The notes under the pieces were generated by a model. The model was given only the letters and a program-made list of their open reading frames with translations, was not told the origin of the DNA and made no database searches. From an uncultured Lachnospiraceae bacterium (GTDB lineage: Bacteria > Bacillota > Clostridia > Lachnospirales > Lachnospiraceae), in assembly GCA_910579395.1 (NCBI GenBank), contig CAJTUC010000016.1, positions 19,240 through 83,239 on the forward strand: a stretch of DNA of 64,000 nucleotides, read 5' to 3'. This document shows positions 8,382-16,138 of this stretch, piece by piece; position 1 is the first letter of the stretch, and the number at the start of each line of letters is the position of its first letter. The translations under genes were made by a program, and so were the position numbers.

Positions 8382-9626
8382 TTACTGTTCACTTTCCACA
8401 AAATTTCTGACCCGAAGAATATCATACCGCTCGGGAGCCTGTGTCAATTCTACATCAATCAGCTGTTTAGAGTGAGGACAGCTTTCCACTTCTTCCCCCT
8501 CAGCATTGTACATATGCAGCACTTTGACAGACACATTCATGCCCGACGGCTTCATAATTTCGATTTCATCCCCCACACAGAATTTGTTACGCTGTTCGAT
8601 ACGGGCACGGCTCTGTGCATCAACAGAGCCTACGACGCCGAGATAGACATATTCATTCACATAGGTATTGTTATCATATATCTGCGCTGTCTCCGTTTCC
8701 TGCCTGCCGAAATAAAAACCGGTCGTAAACTGACGGTAAGTGCACTTTGCAATTTCTGCACGGTACCAGTCCATATTCTCACGGTATTTTTCCTCCGATT
8801 CCAGATAATCGTCAATCGCTTTCCGGTAAGTGCGTGCAACCGTCGCAACATACAGTGCGGTCTTCATTCTGCCCTCAATCTTAAAACTGTCGATTCCGGC
8901 ATCCATCATCTCGGGAATATGTTCGATCATACAAAGGTCTTTCGAGTTAAAAATATATGTTCCCCGCTCGTTTTCATAGACGGGAAGATACTCTCCCGGC
9001 CTCTTTTCTTCCACTACCGCATATTTCCAACGGCACGGATGAGTACACGCTCCCTGATTCGCATCCCTTCCCGTAAAATAACTGCTCAGAAGGCATCTCC
9101 CAGAATAGGAGATACACATTGCTCCATGAATAAAGCTTTCAATTTCCAGTTCTTCCGGTATCCGCTCCCGGATTTCCTTAATCTCCCGCAAAGACAGCTC
9201 TCGCGCGGAAACGACCCTTTTCGCTCCCTGCTCGTACCAGAAGCGATAGGTCAGATAATTGGTATTATTCGCCTGCGTGGAAATATGTATATCAATTTCC
9301 GGGCAGATTTCTTTTGCGAGCATGAACATGCCCGGGTCCGCTATGATGAGTGCATCCGGCTTCATTTCCTTTAATTCCCTGAAATATGCCGCCGCACCCT
9401 CCATATCGTCATTGTGCGCCAGAATATTAGCCGTCACATGCACGCGCACCCCATGCGCATGTGCGAATGCAATTCCTTCTTCCATTTCTTTCTTCGTAAA
9501 ATTCTTCGCCTTTGCACGCAGCCCAAAAGCCTCTCCGCCGATATATACCGCATCTGCGCCAAATATGACTGCCGTTTTCAACACTTCCAGACTGCTCGCC
9601 GGAATCAATAATTCAGGTTTTCTCAT
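8382..9626 (-). CDS. trhP: U32-family tRNA U34 hydroxylation protein
   Basis: 414 residues of the peptidase-U32 family. The start at 9626 (MRKPELLIPA) is chosen for a GGAG site seven bases upstream. The family signature FIHGAMCISYSGRCLLS runs from about 165, with four conserved Cys (171, 178, 194, 198) likely to hold an iron-sulfur cluster. In Bacillus, the yrrN/yrrO (trhP1/trhP2) products make 5-hydroxyuridine at tRNA position 34, which TrmR then methylates. Here the trmR homologue lies directly upstream, supporting that role rather than peptidase activity. A double-hairpin element separates the two genes. A single copy replaces the Bacillus pair. Confidence 0.85.
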   Translation of the reverse strand: MRKPELLIPASSLEVLKTAVIFGADAVYIGGEAFGLRAKAKNFTKKEMEEGIAFAHAHGVRVHVTANILAHNDDMEGAAAYFRELKEMKPDALIIADPGMFMLAKEICPEIDIHISTQANNTNYLTYRFWYEQGAKRVVSARELSLREIKEIRERIPEELEIESFIHGAMCISYSGRCLLSSYFTGRDANQGACTHPCRWKYAVVEEKRPGEYLPVYENERGTYIFNSKDLCMIEHIPEMMDAGIDSFKIEGRMKTALYVATVARTYRKAIDDYLESEEKYRENMDWYRAEIAKCTYRQFTTGFYFGRQETETAQIYDNNTYVNEYVYLGVVGSVDAQSRARIEQRNKFCVGDEIEIMKPSGMNVSVKVLHMYNAEGEEVESCPHSKQLIDVELTQAPERYDILRVRNFVESEQ

Positions 9627-9698
9627 ATCAATTCTCCATATATCCCGACAGAATCTGTCATATCTCCATCGGCATACAAACAACTTATATAAACTCAT

Positions 9699-9781
9699 GG
9701 AGAATCGCTACGCGATTCTCCGGGGAATGACATAGATTTTCTAAGGCGGTGTTTTCTACCGCCTTAGAAAATCTTCATTCC
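9699..9781. repeat. Double-hairpin intergenic element between trmR and trhP
   Basis: First hairpin: GGAGAATCGC (9699-9708) with its exact complement (9712-9721), 3-base loop. Second: a perfect 17-bp stem (9734-9750 with 9758-9774), 7-base loop, flanked by GGAATGA and TCATTCC that extend the pairing into the trmR stop codon. The layout (23-nt then 41-nt hairpin, about 12 bases apart) matches the element after dnaK at 24731-24810. Confidence 0.75.
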
Positions 9782-10419
9782 CTTTTGACGCTTACCGTAA
9801 TTCCGTCCCCTACCGGCAGTATCGCCGTTTCCAGCTGAGGATGATGTTTCAGCTCATACAGATATTCCCGCATTCTTGCATGTATCGTGCGGTTCCTTCT
9901 CGTCACCGCATAACGGGATTCTATGATATCGCCGTCCTGCAATACATTATCGGACAAAAGAAGGCCGCCCTCCGGCATCAGCCGCAGAATGTCCGGCAGG
10001 AAATGAATATACTGTCCCTTCGCGGCATCCATAAAAATAAAATCATAAGGGCCCTCCAACTTTTTCAGCCAATCCAACGCATCTCCCTCTAACAGCGTAA
10101 TGCATGCTTCTTTCCCTGCCCGCCTGAAATTCTCTCTGGCAATCGGGATTCGTTTTTCATATTTTTCAATCGTCGTTATTTTACATCCTGCCGGGGCATA
10201 CTCGCTCATCAATAATGCAGAAAAACCAATGGCACAGCCGACCTCCAGAATAGACATGGGCTTTTTCACTGCAAGAAGCAATTTGATAAAGCTCTGCATT
10301 TCCGTCCGAATGATCGGCACATTGGTTTTTTTCGCTTCCTTTTCTATCTCATCCAAAAAAGGGGTATTGCCCGGGTCAAGGGAATTGATAAACGCAGTCG
10401 TACGTTCATCTCCTGCCAT
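9775..10419 (-). CDS. trmR: tRNA 5-hydroxyuridine methyltransferase (O-methyltransferase family 3)
   Basis: 214 residues with the class I SAM-binding motif ILEVGCAIGFSALLM (57-71), an acidic MDAAKGQY (130-137) and SDN (156-158) that bind the divalent metal in COMT-like O-methyltransferases. Bacillus YrrM/TrmR of this family makes 5-methoxyuridine at tRNA wobble position 34 from the hydroxyuridine laid down by TrhP. The gene sits between the MltG-like gene and trhP, exactly as in the Bacillus yrrL-yrrM-yrrN-yrrO order. GGAGG lies 10 bases before the start. Its stop codon is part of the hairpin element that follows. Confidence 0.85.
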   Translation of the reverse strand: MAGDERTTAFINSLDPGNTPFLDEIEKEAKKTNVPIIRTEMQSFIKLLLAVKKPMSILEVGCAIGFSALLMSEYAPAGCKITTIEKYEKRIPIARENFRRAGKEACITLLEGDALDWLKKLEGPYDFIFMDAAKGQYIHFLPDILRLMPEGGLLLSDNVLQDGDIIESRYAVTRRNRTIHARMREYLYELKHHPQLETAILPVGDGITVSVKRE

Positions 10420-10442
10420 AACCGCTCTTCCTCCGCATGATC

Positions 10443-10991
10443 TTATTCATTTCCGCCTGCCCCTTCAGTGTCTCCGCCGGCTTCTCCGTTCTCTCCATCT
10501 CCACCTGCTTCTTCACCGTCTTCAGATGCATCGCCTTCCGTGCCTTCTTCCTCCGTATCTTCGGCCCCCTCTTCACCGGATGATGCCTGATTGTCCCCTT
10601 TACTCTTATTGTTCTCTTCCGTTTCCACAGGCTCTGCCGCCATGATCGCCAGCATTTCATCGCTCTTCATCGAAGTGCTGAGGTCGTAAATACCCGGATT
10701 GATTTTTCCATGATTTTCCGACAATAACTCCTGTACGAAAAATAAATTCGCATCCCTGATCAGCCCTTTTTCTTCCAGCATCTTCCCGATATCCATTACG
10801 GAATCATCCGGCTCTACATAGACACTGATGATCCTGCCCTCTCCGGTCGTCATCGCTTCTTCCGCAAAAACTCTGTACCCAAAATCATATGCTTTGATTG
10901 CCGTATCATAAACAAATGAAATCAGAAAAAAAACGGCTGCCACTTTAATGATCGTCTCCACAATCGATCCTATCACTTGCTTTATATCCAT
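10443..10991 (-). CDS. MltG-like N-terminal domain protein without the transglycosylase domain
   Basis: 182 residues. One transmembrane helix (about 12-29) is followed by an extracytoplasmic domain (about 50-118) resembling the LysM-like part that precedes the catalytic domain of endolytic transglycosylase MltG (SVYVEPDDSVMDIGKMLEEK, then GKINPGIYDLSTSMKSDEML). The catalytic YceG core and its Glu are absent. Instead there is a tail of about 60 residues made almost only of Glu, Gly, Asp and Ala. It occupies the yrrL/mltG position beside trmR. Probably envelope-associated and non-catalytic. Start supported by GGAGG six bases upstream. Confidence 0.75.
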   Translation of the reverse strand: MDIKQVIGSIVETIIKVAAVFFLISFVYDTAIKAYDFGYRVFAEEAMTTGEGRIISVYVEPDDSVMDIGKMLEEKGLIRDANLFFVQELLSENHGKINPGIYDLSTSMKSDEMLAIMAAEPVETEENNKSKGDNQASSGEEGAEDTEEEGTEGDASEDGEEAGGDGENGEAGGDTEGAGGNE

Positions 10992-11024
10992 AGTAAACCT
11001 CCACCCCAGGTCATAATCAGGGTT

Positions 11025-11357
11025 TTATTCAAAATCCAACTCTGCAGTAACCAACACATTCACTTCCTGCATCATACGGCAGAATGCCAGTTCAGCTCTC
11101 AGGAAATCATCTACCAATGGATTTGCACGAAACTCTTCATATTCCCGTTCAAAAGCATCAAGCCTGTCAAGCAGTTCGTCTCCCGGTGTCTCTGTCTGCA
11201 ATGCAAAATTACGCTGTCGATATTCAGAGACCATTGCAAATAGCTCCGGCTGTTTCTTTAACTTTTCTTTCTGATAATCATACTCTCTGTAAATCCCCGA
11301 TTTTCTGATTTCTTCTATAAAGTTTTCCGTTGCTTTCTTCACAATGCTGTCTAACAT
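11025..11357 (-). CDS. ylbF: YlbF/YmcA-family regulator
   Basis: 110 residues, helical and charged, of the Com_YlbF (DUF964) family. In Bacillus, YlbF with YmcA and YaaT forms an iron-sulfur-bearing complex that redirects RNase Y and affects competence and biofilm. Here it starts 15 bases after the RNase J stop, with AAAGGAG overlapping that stop, so coupling to RNA decay is suggested by position. No YmcA or YaaT partner lies in the window. Confidence 0.75.
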   Translation of the reverse strand: MLDSIVKKATENFIEEIRKSGIYREYDYQKEKLKKQPELFAMVSEYRQRNFALQTETPGDELLDRLDAFEREYEEFRANPLVDDFLRAELAFCRMMQEVNVLVTAELDFE

Positions 11358-11372
11358 GCTGTCTTTCTCCTT

Positions 11373-13046
11373 TTAAACTTCCATAATGATCGGAAGTATC
11401 ATCGGGCGTCTCTTCGTTTTCTTCCATACATATTCGCTCAAAACATCTTTGATCGTAGATTTCAATTTTCCCCAATCGGTCTGTCCTTTTCCCAGACATC
11501 CCGTAACTGCGCTGTCCACCAGAAGCCTTGCCTCTTCTAACAGCTCGTCCGATTCACGGACATATACGAAGCCGCGGGAAACGATATCCGGTCCCGACAC
11601 GAGCTGGCTATTGTAGGAGTCGAGCGCGAGTACCACGATCAGAATACCATCTTCTGCAAGATGCTGTCTATCCCTTAAAACCACATTTCCAACATCACCG
11701 ACACCAAGGCCGTCTACCAGAATCGCGCCAACCGGCACTTTTCCTGTCACTTCTGCCCGCTCCTCGCTGATTTCCAGCACATCGCCCGAATGCAGGATGA
11801 AGATATTTTCTTTATCGATGCCGAGTTCCCGTGCTATCTTAGCCTGCGCCTTCAAATGCTTGTATTCACCGTGCACCGGAATCGCATACTTGGGATGCAG
11901 CAACGTATACAAAAGCTTGATTTCCTCCTGACAGGCATGTCCCGAAACATGGACATCCTGAAAAATAACATCCGCGCCCTTCATCAAAAGCTCATTAATA
12001 ACATTTGTGACCGCTTTTTCGTTCCCCGGTATCGGATTGGACGAAAATATAACGGTATCTCCCGGCACGATGGAAATCTTCTTGTGAATATTGCTCGCCA
12101 TACGACTCAAAGCCGCCATACTTTCGCCCTGACTGCCCGTCGTAATAATAGCGGTCTTTTCATTCGGATAATTTTTTAACTGCTCGATATCGATTAATGT
12201 CTGATCCGGAATATTCAAATAACCAAGCGTTGAAGCCGTTTCAATGATATTGACCATACTGCGGCCCTCCACAACGACTTTCCGGCCGAATTTGTATGCC
12301 GAATTGATAATCTGCTGTACTCTGTCAACATTGGATGCAAAGGTCGCAATTATAATCCTCGTATCACTGTGTTCCGAAAACAGCGTATCGAAAGTCTTTC
12401 CCACTGTTTTTTCAGACGGTGTAAAACCGGGCCGCTCCGCATTCGTACTGTCACACATCAGCGCGAGCACGCCCTTTTTGCCGATTTCCGCAAAACGCTG
12501 TAAGTCGATAGCATCCCCGAATACAGGCGTATAATCCACCTTAAAATCTCCCGTGTGCACCACGACGCCTGCCGGAGAATAAATCGCCAGCGCTGCCGCA
12601 TCTACAATACTGTGATTGGTCTTGATAAATTCAATCCGGAACCGTCCAAGATTGATCGACTGTCCGAACTTTACTACCTTTCGTTTCGTCGTGTTCATCA
12701 GTTCATGCTCTTTCAATTTGTTTTCGATGATGCCCATTGTCAGTTTCGTTGCATAAACTGGCACATTGATTTCCTTTAATACATAGGGCAGTGCGCCTAT
12801 ATGGTCTTCATGACCATGCGTGATCATAAAACCTTTGACCTTTGAGATGTTATCTTTCAGATAAGTAATGTCCGGAATGACCAAATCGATTCCAAGCATC
12901 TCATCTTCCGGAAAAGACAGACCACAATCTACTACAATAATACTGTCTTCATATTCAAAGGCAGTAATATTCAGCCCAATCTGCTCCAGACCGCCCAAAG
13001 GTATGACCTTCAGTCCGGATGCCGTTCCCTGTTCACTTTTCTTCAA
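11373..13046 (-). CDS. rnj: Ribonuclease J
   Basis: About 557 residues, full length for RNase J, the 5'-to-3' exonuclease/endonuclease of Bacillota mRNA decay and rRNA maturation. The metallo-beta-lactamase motif THGHEDHIGALP lies near residues 76-87; beta-CASP motifs and a C-terminal domain follow, ending at MILPIIMEV. The start is placed at a TTG (13046) because a full GGAGG lies eight bases upstream and MKKSEQG...LKVIPLGGLEQIG matches family starts. An in-frame GTG at 13061 precedes that site and has a poor ribosome-binding sequence. It begins a stretch with ylbF, the MltG-like gene, trmR and trhP. The 200 bases upstream hold no clear promoter. Confidence 0.94.
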   Translation of the reverse strand: MKKSEQGTASGLKVIPLGGLEQIGLNITAFEYEDSIIVVDCGLSFPEDEMLGIDLVIPDITYLKDNISKVKGFMITHGHEDHIGALPYVLKEINVPVYATKLTMGIIENKLKEHELMNTTKRKVVKFGQSINLGRFRIEFIKTNHSIVDAAALAIYSPAGVVVHTGDFKVDYTPVFGDAIDLQRFAEIGKKGVLALMCDSTNAERPGFTPSEKTVGKTFDTLFSEHSDTRIIIATFASNVDRVQQIINSAYKFGRKVVVEGRSMVNIIETASTLGYLNIPDQTLIDIEQLKNYPNEKTAIITTGSQGESMAALSRMASNIHKKISIVPGDTVIFSSNPIPGNEKAVTNVINELLMKGADVIFQDVHVSGHACQEEIKLLYTLLHPKYAIPVHGEYKHLKAQAKIARELGIDKENIFILHSGDVLEISEERAEVTGKVPVGAILVDGLGVGDVGNVVLRDRQHLAEDGILIVVLALDSYNSQLVSGPDIVSRGFVYVRESDELLEEARLLVDSAVTGCLGKGQTDWGKLKSTIKDVLSEYVWKKTKRRPMILPIIMEV

Positions 13047-13263
13047 AAAATTTTCCTCCACTTTCTCTGCATACCAGTATAGCGTTCCATCGACTGATCA
13101 TCCACTCCGCAAAAGCTCCCGGTTTTTCCTATTGGTATATCCCCGCTCTGTTTCCGGCTGTCATTACTTTCCCGATTCGGAAAAACAGCCCAATGTCACC
13201 CTATATGTATCTGCGTTCCTTCATTTTATTAGTTTCCGTTTTCTATTAAACTTTCGTATACGT

Positions 13264-13518
13264 TCAGGAAAAATCGATATCCTCCAGCATACTTTCAAAT
13301 ACAGCCGAAACTGCATCAAGTTCCTCATCCTCCGTCACAATCTCATAAAGCGCCTCTGCTTCACCCGGCTGTGACATATCCTTTAAAATCAGGGCTTCCC
13401 CGTCATCTTCTTCCGTATCAGTCACCAGAATGTAATCAATGCCGCCGATTCTCGTCTGCTCTAAAACATAAAATTCGACCGCTTCTTCACCTTCTGCCTT
13501 AAAAACCACTTTTTCCAT
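13264..13518 (-). CDS. DUF1292 family protein
   Basis: 84 residues, strongly acidic, of the DUF1292 family (Bacillus YrzB). It ends in a cluster of Asp and Glu. Function unknown; the family is conserved beside ruvX and ireB in Bacillota, and the same neighbours are present here (8 bases after ruvX). The AAAGG site overlaps the ruvX stop, which suggests translational coupling. Confidence 0.8.
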   Translation of the reverse strand: MEKVVFKAEGEEAVEFYVLEQTRIGGIDYILVTDTEEDDGEALILKDMSQPGEAEALYEIVTEDEELDAVSAVFESMLEDIDFS

Positions 13519-13526
13519 CTCAATAA

Positions 13527-13961
13527 CTATACCTTTCTCTCAACTGCACGGTAATCCAGATATCCCTGCAAAATAAAAACTGCAGCTATCTTGTCCACAT
13601 ATTCTTTCCGGTCCTCTCTCCTGATTCCCGCTTCCATCATTGCTCTATCCGCCGCAACGGTCGTCAGTCTCTCATCCCACATGGTCACCGGCAGTCCTGT
13701 CCTTCGCTCCAGCTTGTCCTTAAATTCCAAAGACAGCTGCGCCCGTTCGCCGATGGTATCATTCATATTTTTAGGAAATCCCAACACAATTTCCTCTACC
13801 TCGTATTGAATGATCAGTTCTTCAATCCTCGCCAGAGTCTTCCGTAATTTATTTTCATCTTTTCTTCTGATAATTTCAATTCCCTGTGCCGTAATGAAAA
13901 GGGGATCGCTGATCGCCACTCCTACCGTCTTAGAACCGAAATCCAGTCCCATTATCCTCAT
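13527..13961 (-). CDS. ruvX: Holliday junction resolvase-like RuvX/YqgF
   Basis: 144 residues of RNase H fold. The N-terminal MGLDFGSKTVGVAISDP carries the first catalytic Asp, the middle has VLGFPKNMNDTIGERA, and WDERLTT and VDKIAAVFILQGYLD complete the YqgF signature. The protein is linked in various bacteria to Holliday-junction resolution and to 16S rRNA 5'-end maturation; which applies here cannot be told. It lies between ireB and DUF1292, the order found in Bacillus (yrzL-yrrK-yrzB). Confidence 0.92.
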   Translation of the reverse strand: MRIMGLDFGSKTVGVAISDPLFITAQGIEIIRRKDENKLRKTLARIEELIIQYEVEEIVLGFPKNMNDTIGERAQLSLEFKDKLERRTGLPVTMWDERLTTVAADRAMMEAGIRREDRKEYVDKIAAVFILQGYLDYRAVERKV

Positions 13962-14001
13962 AATTATCCTTTACCGCTCTTCGGGCGGACGATATCTCAT
14001 C

Positions 14002-14265
14002 CTATCTGTGAAGGGAATTTTTAATATATTCCTTCAGCATTTCTTCCACCAGTTCATCGCGTTCCACCTTCATGATCAGGCTTCTTGCATTTTTATGACT
14101 CGTAATATAAGTAGGGTCGCCGGACATAATGTATCCCACAATCTGATTCACCGGATTGTAACCTTTCTCCGTCAATGCCTCGTAGACCGTCGCAAGAACG
14201 ATCTTCACGCCCGTTTCCGGCTCCGTCTCTACTCTGAAATATTGTGTATTCTCCAAATCCTGCAT
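14002..14265 (-). CDS. ireB: IreB family regulatory phosphoprotein
   Basis: 87 residues of the DUF965 family (Bacillus YrzL, enterococcal IreB), with the conserved core ALTEKGYNPVNQIVGYIMSG and YITSHKNARSLI. In Enterococcus, IreB is phosphorylated by the PASTA kinase IreK and modulates cephalosporin resistance; Thr residues near the N-terminus (for example in ENTQYF) are candidate sites. First gene of the ireB-ruvX-DUF1292 group. An AAGGGGG stretch lies about 14 bases before the start. Confidence 0.9.
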   Translation of the reverse strand: MQDLENTQYFRVETEPETGVKIVLATVYEALTEKGYNPVNQIVGYIMSGDPTYITSHKNARSLIMKVERDELVEEMLKEYIKNSLHR

Positions 14266-14375
14266 CTTTATAATGCTGCCCCCTTTTTAAGCTTTTGTCC
14301 GATTCCTTCTGTTGCTATCATACTCTATCTTCGGGTAAAATTCAATCTTTCCCTTCATATTCCGGGCAATCTTAA

Positions 14376-15740
14376 TCAATCTTTCATGTTTTGGGACACT
14401 TTTTGTTCTTCTACAAGCATGATATCATCCTGTAAAGCGCCCACAAGCGTTTCCGACAAAATACGATTTCTAAAATCTCCCTGCGCTTTTCTGCCTATCT
14501 TTATATATCGTACCGTATGGCCTATTTGATAAACGGTTTCACCGATTTTTTTTGCCTCCTCATACAGTACTTCCACATTTTCACCGATAAAAGACTGCCT
14601 GTATTCCTGCGACATCCGTTGTTCCAGCCGCATCAGTCTGCCGCTCCTCTCTGCCTTTACCTGATCGGAGACCTGATCTTCCATAGCGGCGGCTCTCGTC
14701 CCCTGCCGCCTGGAATATTTGAAAATATGCATCTCATAAAAATGCACTTTTTCAAGAAAAGCTTCCGTAGACTTGAACTCGTCTTCCGTCTCACCCGGAA
14801 AACCAACGATCACATCCGTCGTAATCGCCGGCCGGTCAAAATACCGCCGCAATATTTCCACTTTTTTCAAGTATTCCCCTGTCGTATATCGCCTATTCAT
14901 CCGGCGCAGCGTTTCATCGCATCCGCTCTGCAGGGAAAGATGAAAATGCGGACATACCTTAGAAAATAAAGAGAGCTTTCCGGCAAACTCTTCCGTGACA
15001 ATTCCCGGTTCCAGAGAGCCAAGTCTTATCCGCCGCAGCCCTTCTATCCTGTTCAATTTCTCAAGTAACTGCAATAATTCCGGAGTTCCTCTGTCGATGC
15101 CATAAGAACTGATATGGATTCCGGTCAGCACGATTTCCTGATACCCCGTTTCAACAAGGTGCAATACCTCTGTCAGAATATCCTCTTCCCTGCGGCTCCT
15201 CACCCGCCCTCTCGCATAAGGAATAATGCAGTAAGAACAGAACTGATTGCATCCATCCTGAATCTTTACATAAGCCCTCGTATGCCCGCTTGTACCGGTA
15301 AGCTTCATTTCTTCGTATTCTTTCGTATGATTGATGTCAATGACCGTCTGGCTCTGCAGCATTCTATCCCGGTCAGACAGCGTTCCGTTTTCCTTTGCCG
15401 CCAGATATTCTTCGAGAATCTCCGCCACATCCCTTTTCCGATTATTACCGATTACAAGGTCAATTGCCGTATCTTCCGCTATTTTCTCCCCGCCGGTCTG
15501 CACATAACACCCTACGGCTACCACGACCGCATCCGGATTTTTTTTCTTCGCACGATGAAGCATCTGTCTGCTTTTCTGGTCTGCAATATTCGTCACGGTA
15601 CAGGTATTGATAATATAAATATCAGCTTTCTCATCAAATGGTACAATTTTATAACCCTTTTCCTGTAAAATTTGTTGCATAACATCCATTTCGTATCCAT
15701 TTACTTTACAGCCAAGATTATGCAGCGCTATACTTTTCAT
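14376..15740 (-). CDS. mtaB: tRNA ms2t6A methylthiotransferase MtaB
   Basis: 454 residues from the ATG at 15740 (AGGAG five bases upstream; a longer frame to 15773 lacks a site). Radical-SAM methylthiotransferase that adds a methylthio group to t6A37 of ANN-decoding tRNAs. Cys 11, 47 and 78 (LGCKVNGYE, INTCTVT, AVGCYVQ) hold the auxiliary 4Fe-4S cluster, and Cys 164/168/171 (DGCNQFCSYC) the radical-SAM cluster. GRVRSR follows as in the MtaB branch, and a TRAM-like beta domain ends the protein. Divergent from the HPr-like gene, with a shared 98-base control region. Confidence 0.93.
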   Translation of the reverse strand: MKSIALHNLGCKVNGYEMDVMQQILQEKGYKIVPFDEKADIYIINTCTVTNIADQKSRQMLHRAKKKNPDAVVVAVGCYVQTGGEKIAEDTAIDLVIGNNRKRDVAEILEEYLAAKENGTLSDRDRMLQSQTVIDINHTKEYEEMKLTGTSGHTRAYVKIQDGCNQFCSYCIIPYARGRVRSRREEDILTEVLHLVETGYQEIVLTGIHISSYGIDRGTPELLQLLEKLNRIEGLRRIRLGSLEPGIVTEEFAGKLSLFSKVCPHFHLSLQSGCDETLRRMNRRYTTGEYLKKVEILRRYFDRPAITTDVIVGFPGETEDEFKSTEAFLEKVHFYEMHIFKYSRRQGTRAAAMEDQVSDQVKAERSGRLMRLEQRMSQEYRQSFIGENVEVLYEEAKKIGETVYQIGHTVRYIKIGRKAQGDFRNRILSETLVGALQDDIMLVEEQKVSQNMKD

Positions 15741-15772
15741 AATAACTCCTGTATTTTTGTGTTGTTTTGACA

Positions 15773-15801
15773 TTGACTTTTATTGTCCCAGCCTTTAGTA
15801 T
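15773..15801 (+). promoter_or_regulatory. Promoter of the HPr-like gene
   Basis: TTGACT (15773-15778), 17-base spacer, TAGTAT (15796-15801). The start codon is at 15839, so the leader is about 30 bases. The -35 box lies just outside the mtaB start region. Confidence 0.6.
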
Positions 15802-15838
15802 TAAAACTAACAGTAAGTATATGAAGGAGGTAGTCTTA

Positions 15839-16072
15839 ATGAAAACCGTTCAGATTTCTTTAAATTCAATCGACAAAGTAAAGTCTTTCGTGACCGATAT
15901 TACAAAATTTGATTATGATTTTGATCTTGTATCGGGCAGATATGTTATTGATGCAAAATCTATTATGGGTATCTTCAGCCTGGACTTATCCAAGCCGATT
16001 GATCTGAATATCCATACGGAAGACGGAGCCGATGAGATCATGGAAGCTTTGAAGCCTTATCTCATGTCCTAA
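15839..16072 (+). CDS. HPr-like protein lacking the phosphorylatable histidine
   Basis: 77 residues from the ATG at 15839 with GGAGG upstream. The segment YVIDAKSIMGIFSLDLSKPI (35-54) matches the HPr loop around regulatory Ser-46 (here Ser-41), and the rest fits the beta-alpha-beta HPr fold. The HPr active-site segment GLHARP is replaced by SIDKVKS, so there is no His-15 and the protein cannot pass phosphate in a sugar PTS. It may be a Crh-like regulator or a structural relative. Single-gene unit with its own promoter and terminator. Confidence 0.8.
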   Translation: MKTVQISLNSIDKVKSFVTDITKFDYDFDLVSGRYVIDAKSIMGIFSLDLSKPIDLNIHTEDGADEIMEALKPYLMS

Positions 16073-16087
16073 ATCCCGTACATATGG

Positions 16088-16131
16088 ATGATACCATCGG
16101 ATGAAATCCCATCCTTTGGTATCATTTTTCT
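16088..16131 (+). terminator. Terminator of the HPr-like gene
   Basis: ATGATACCA (16088-16096) pairs with TGGTATCAT (16117-16125), with an inner GGATG/CATCC stem, followed by TTTTCTTTT. It also lies just after the convergent thiI stop. Confidence 0.8.
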
Positions 16132-16138
16132 TTTCACG

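Noticed and set aside
8472..9374. 300-residue plus-strand frame opposite trhP
   Set aside because: Fully antisense to a recognised gene, with composition typical of a shadow frame (Arg, His, Phe rich) and no start signal.
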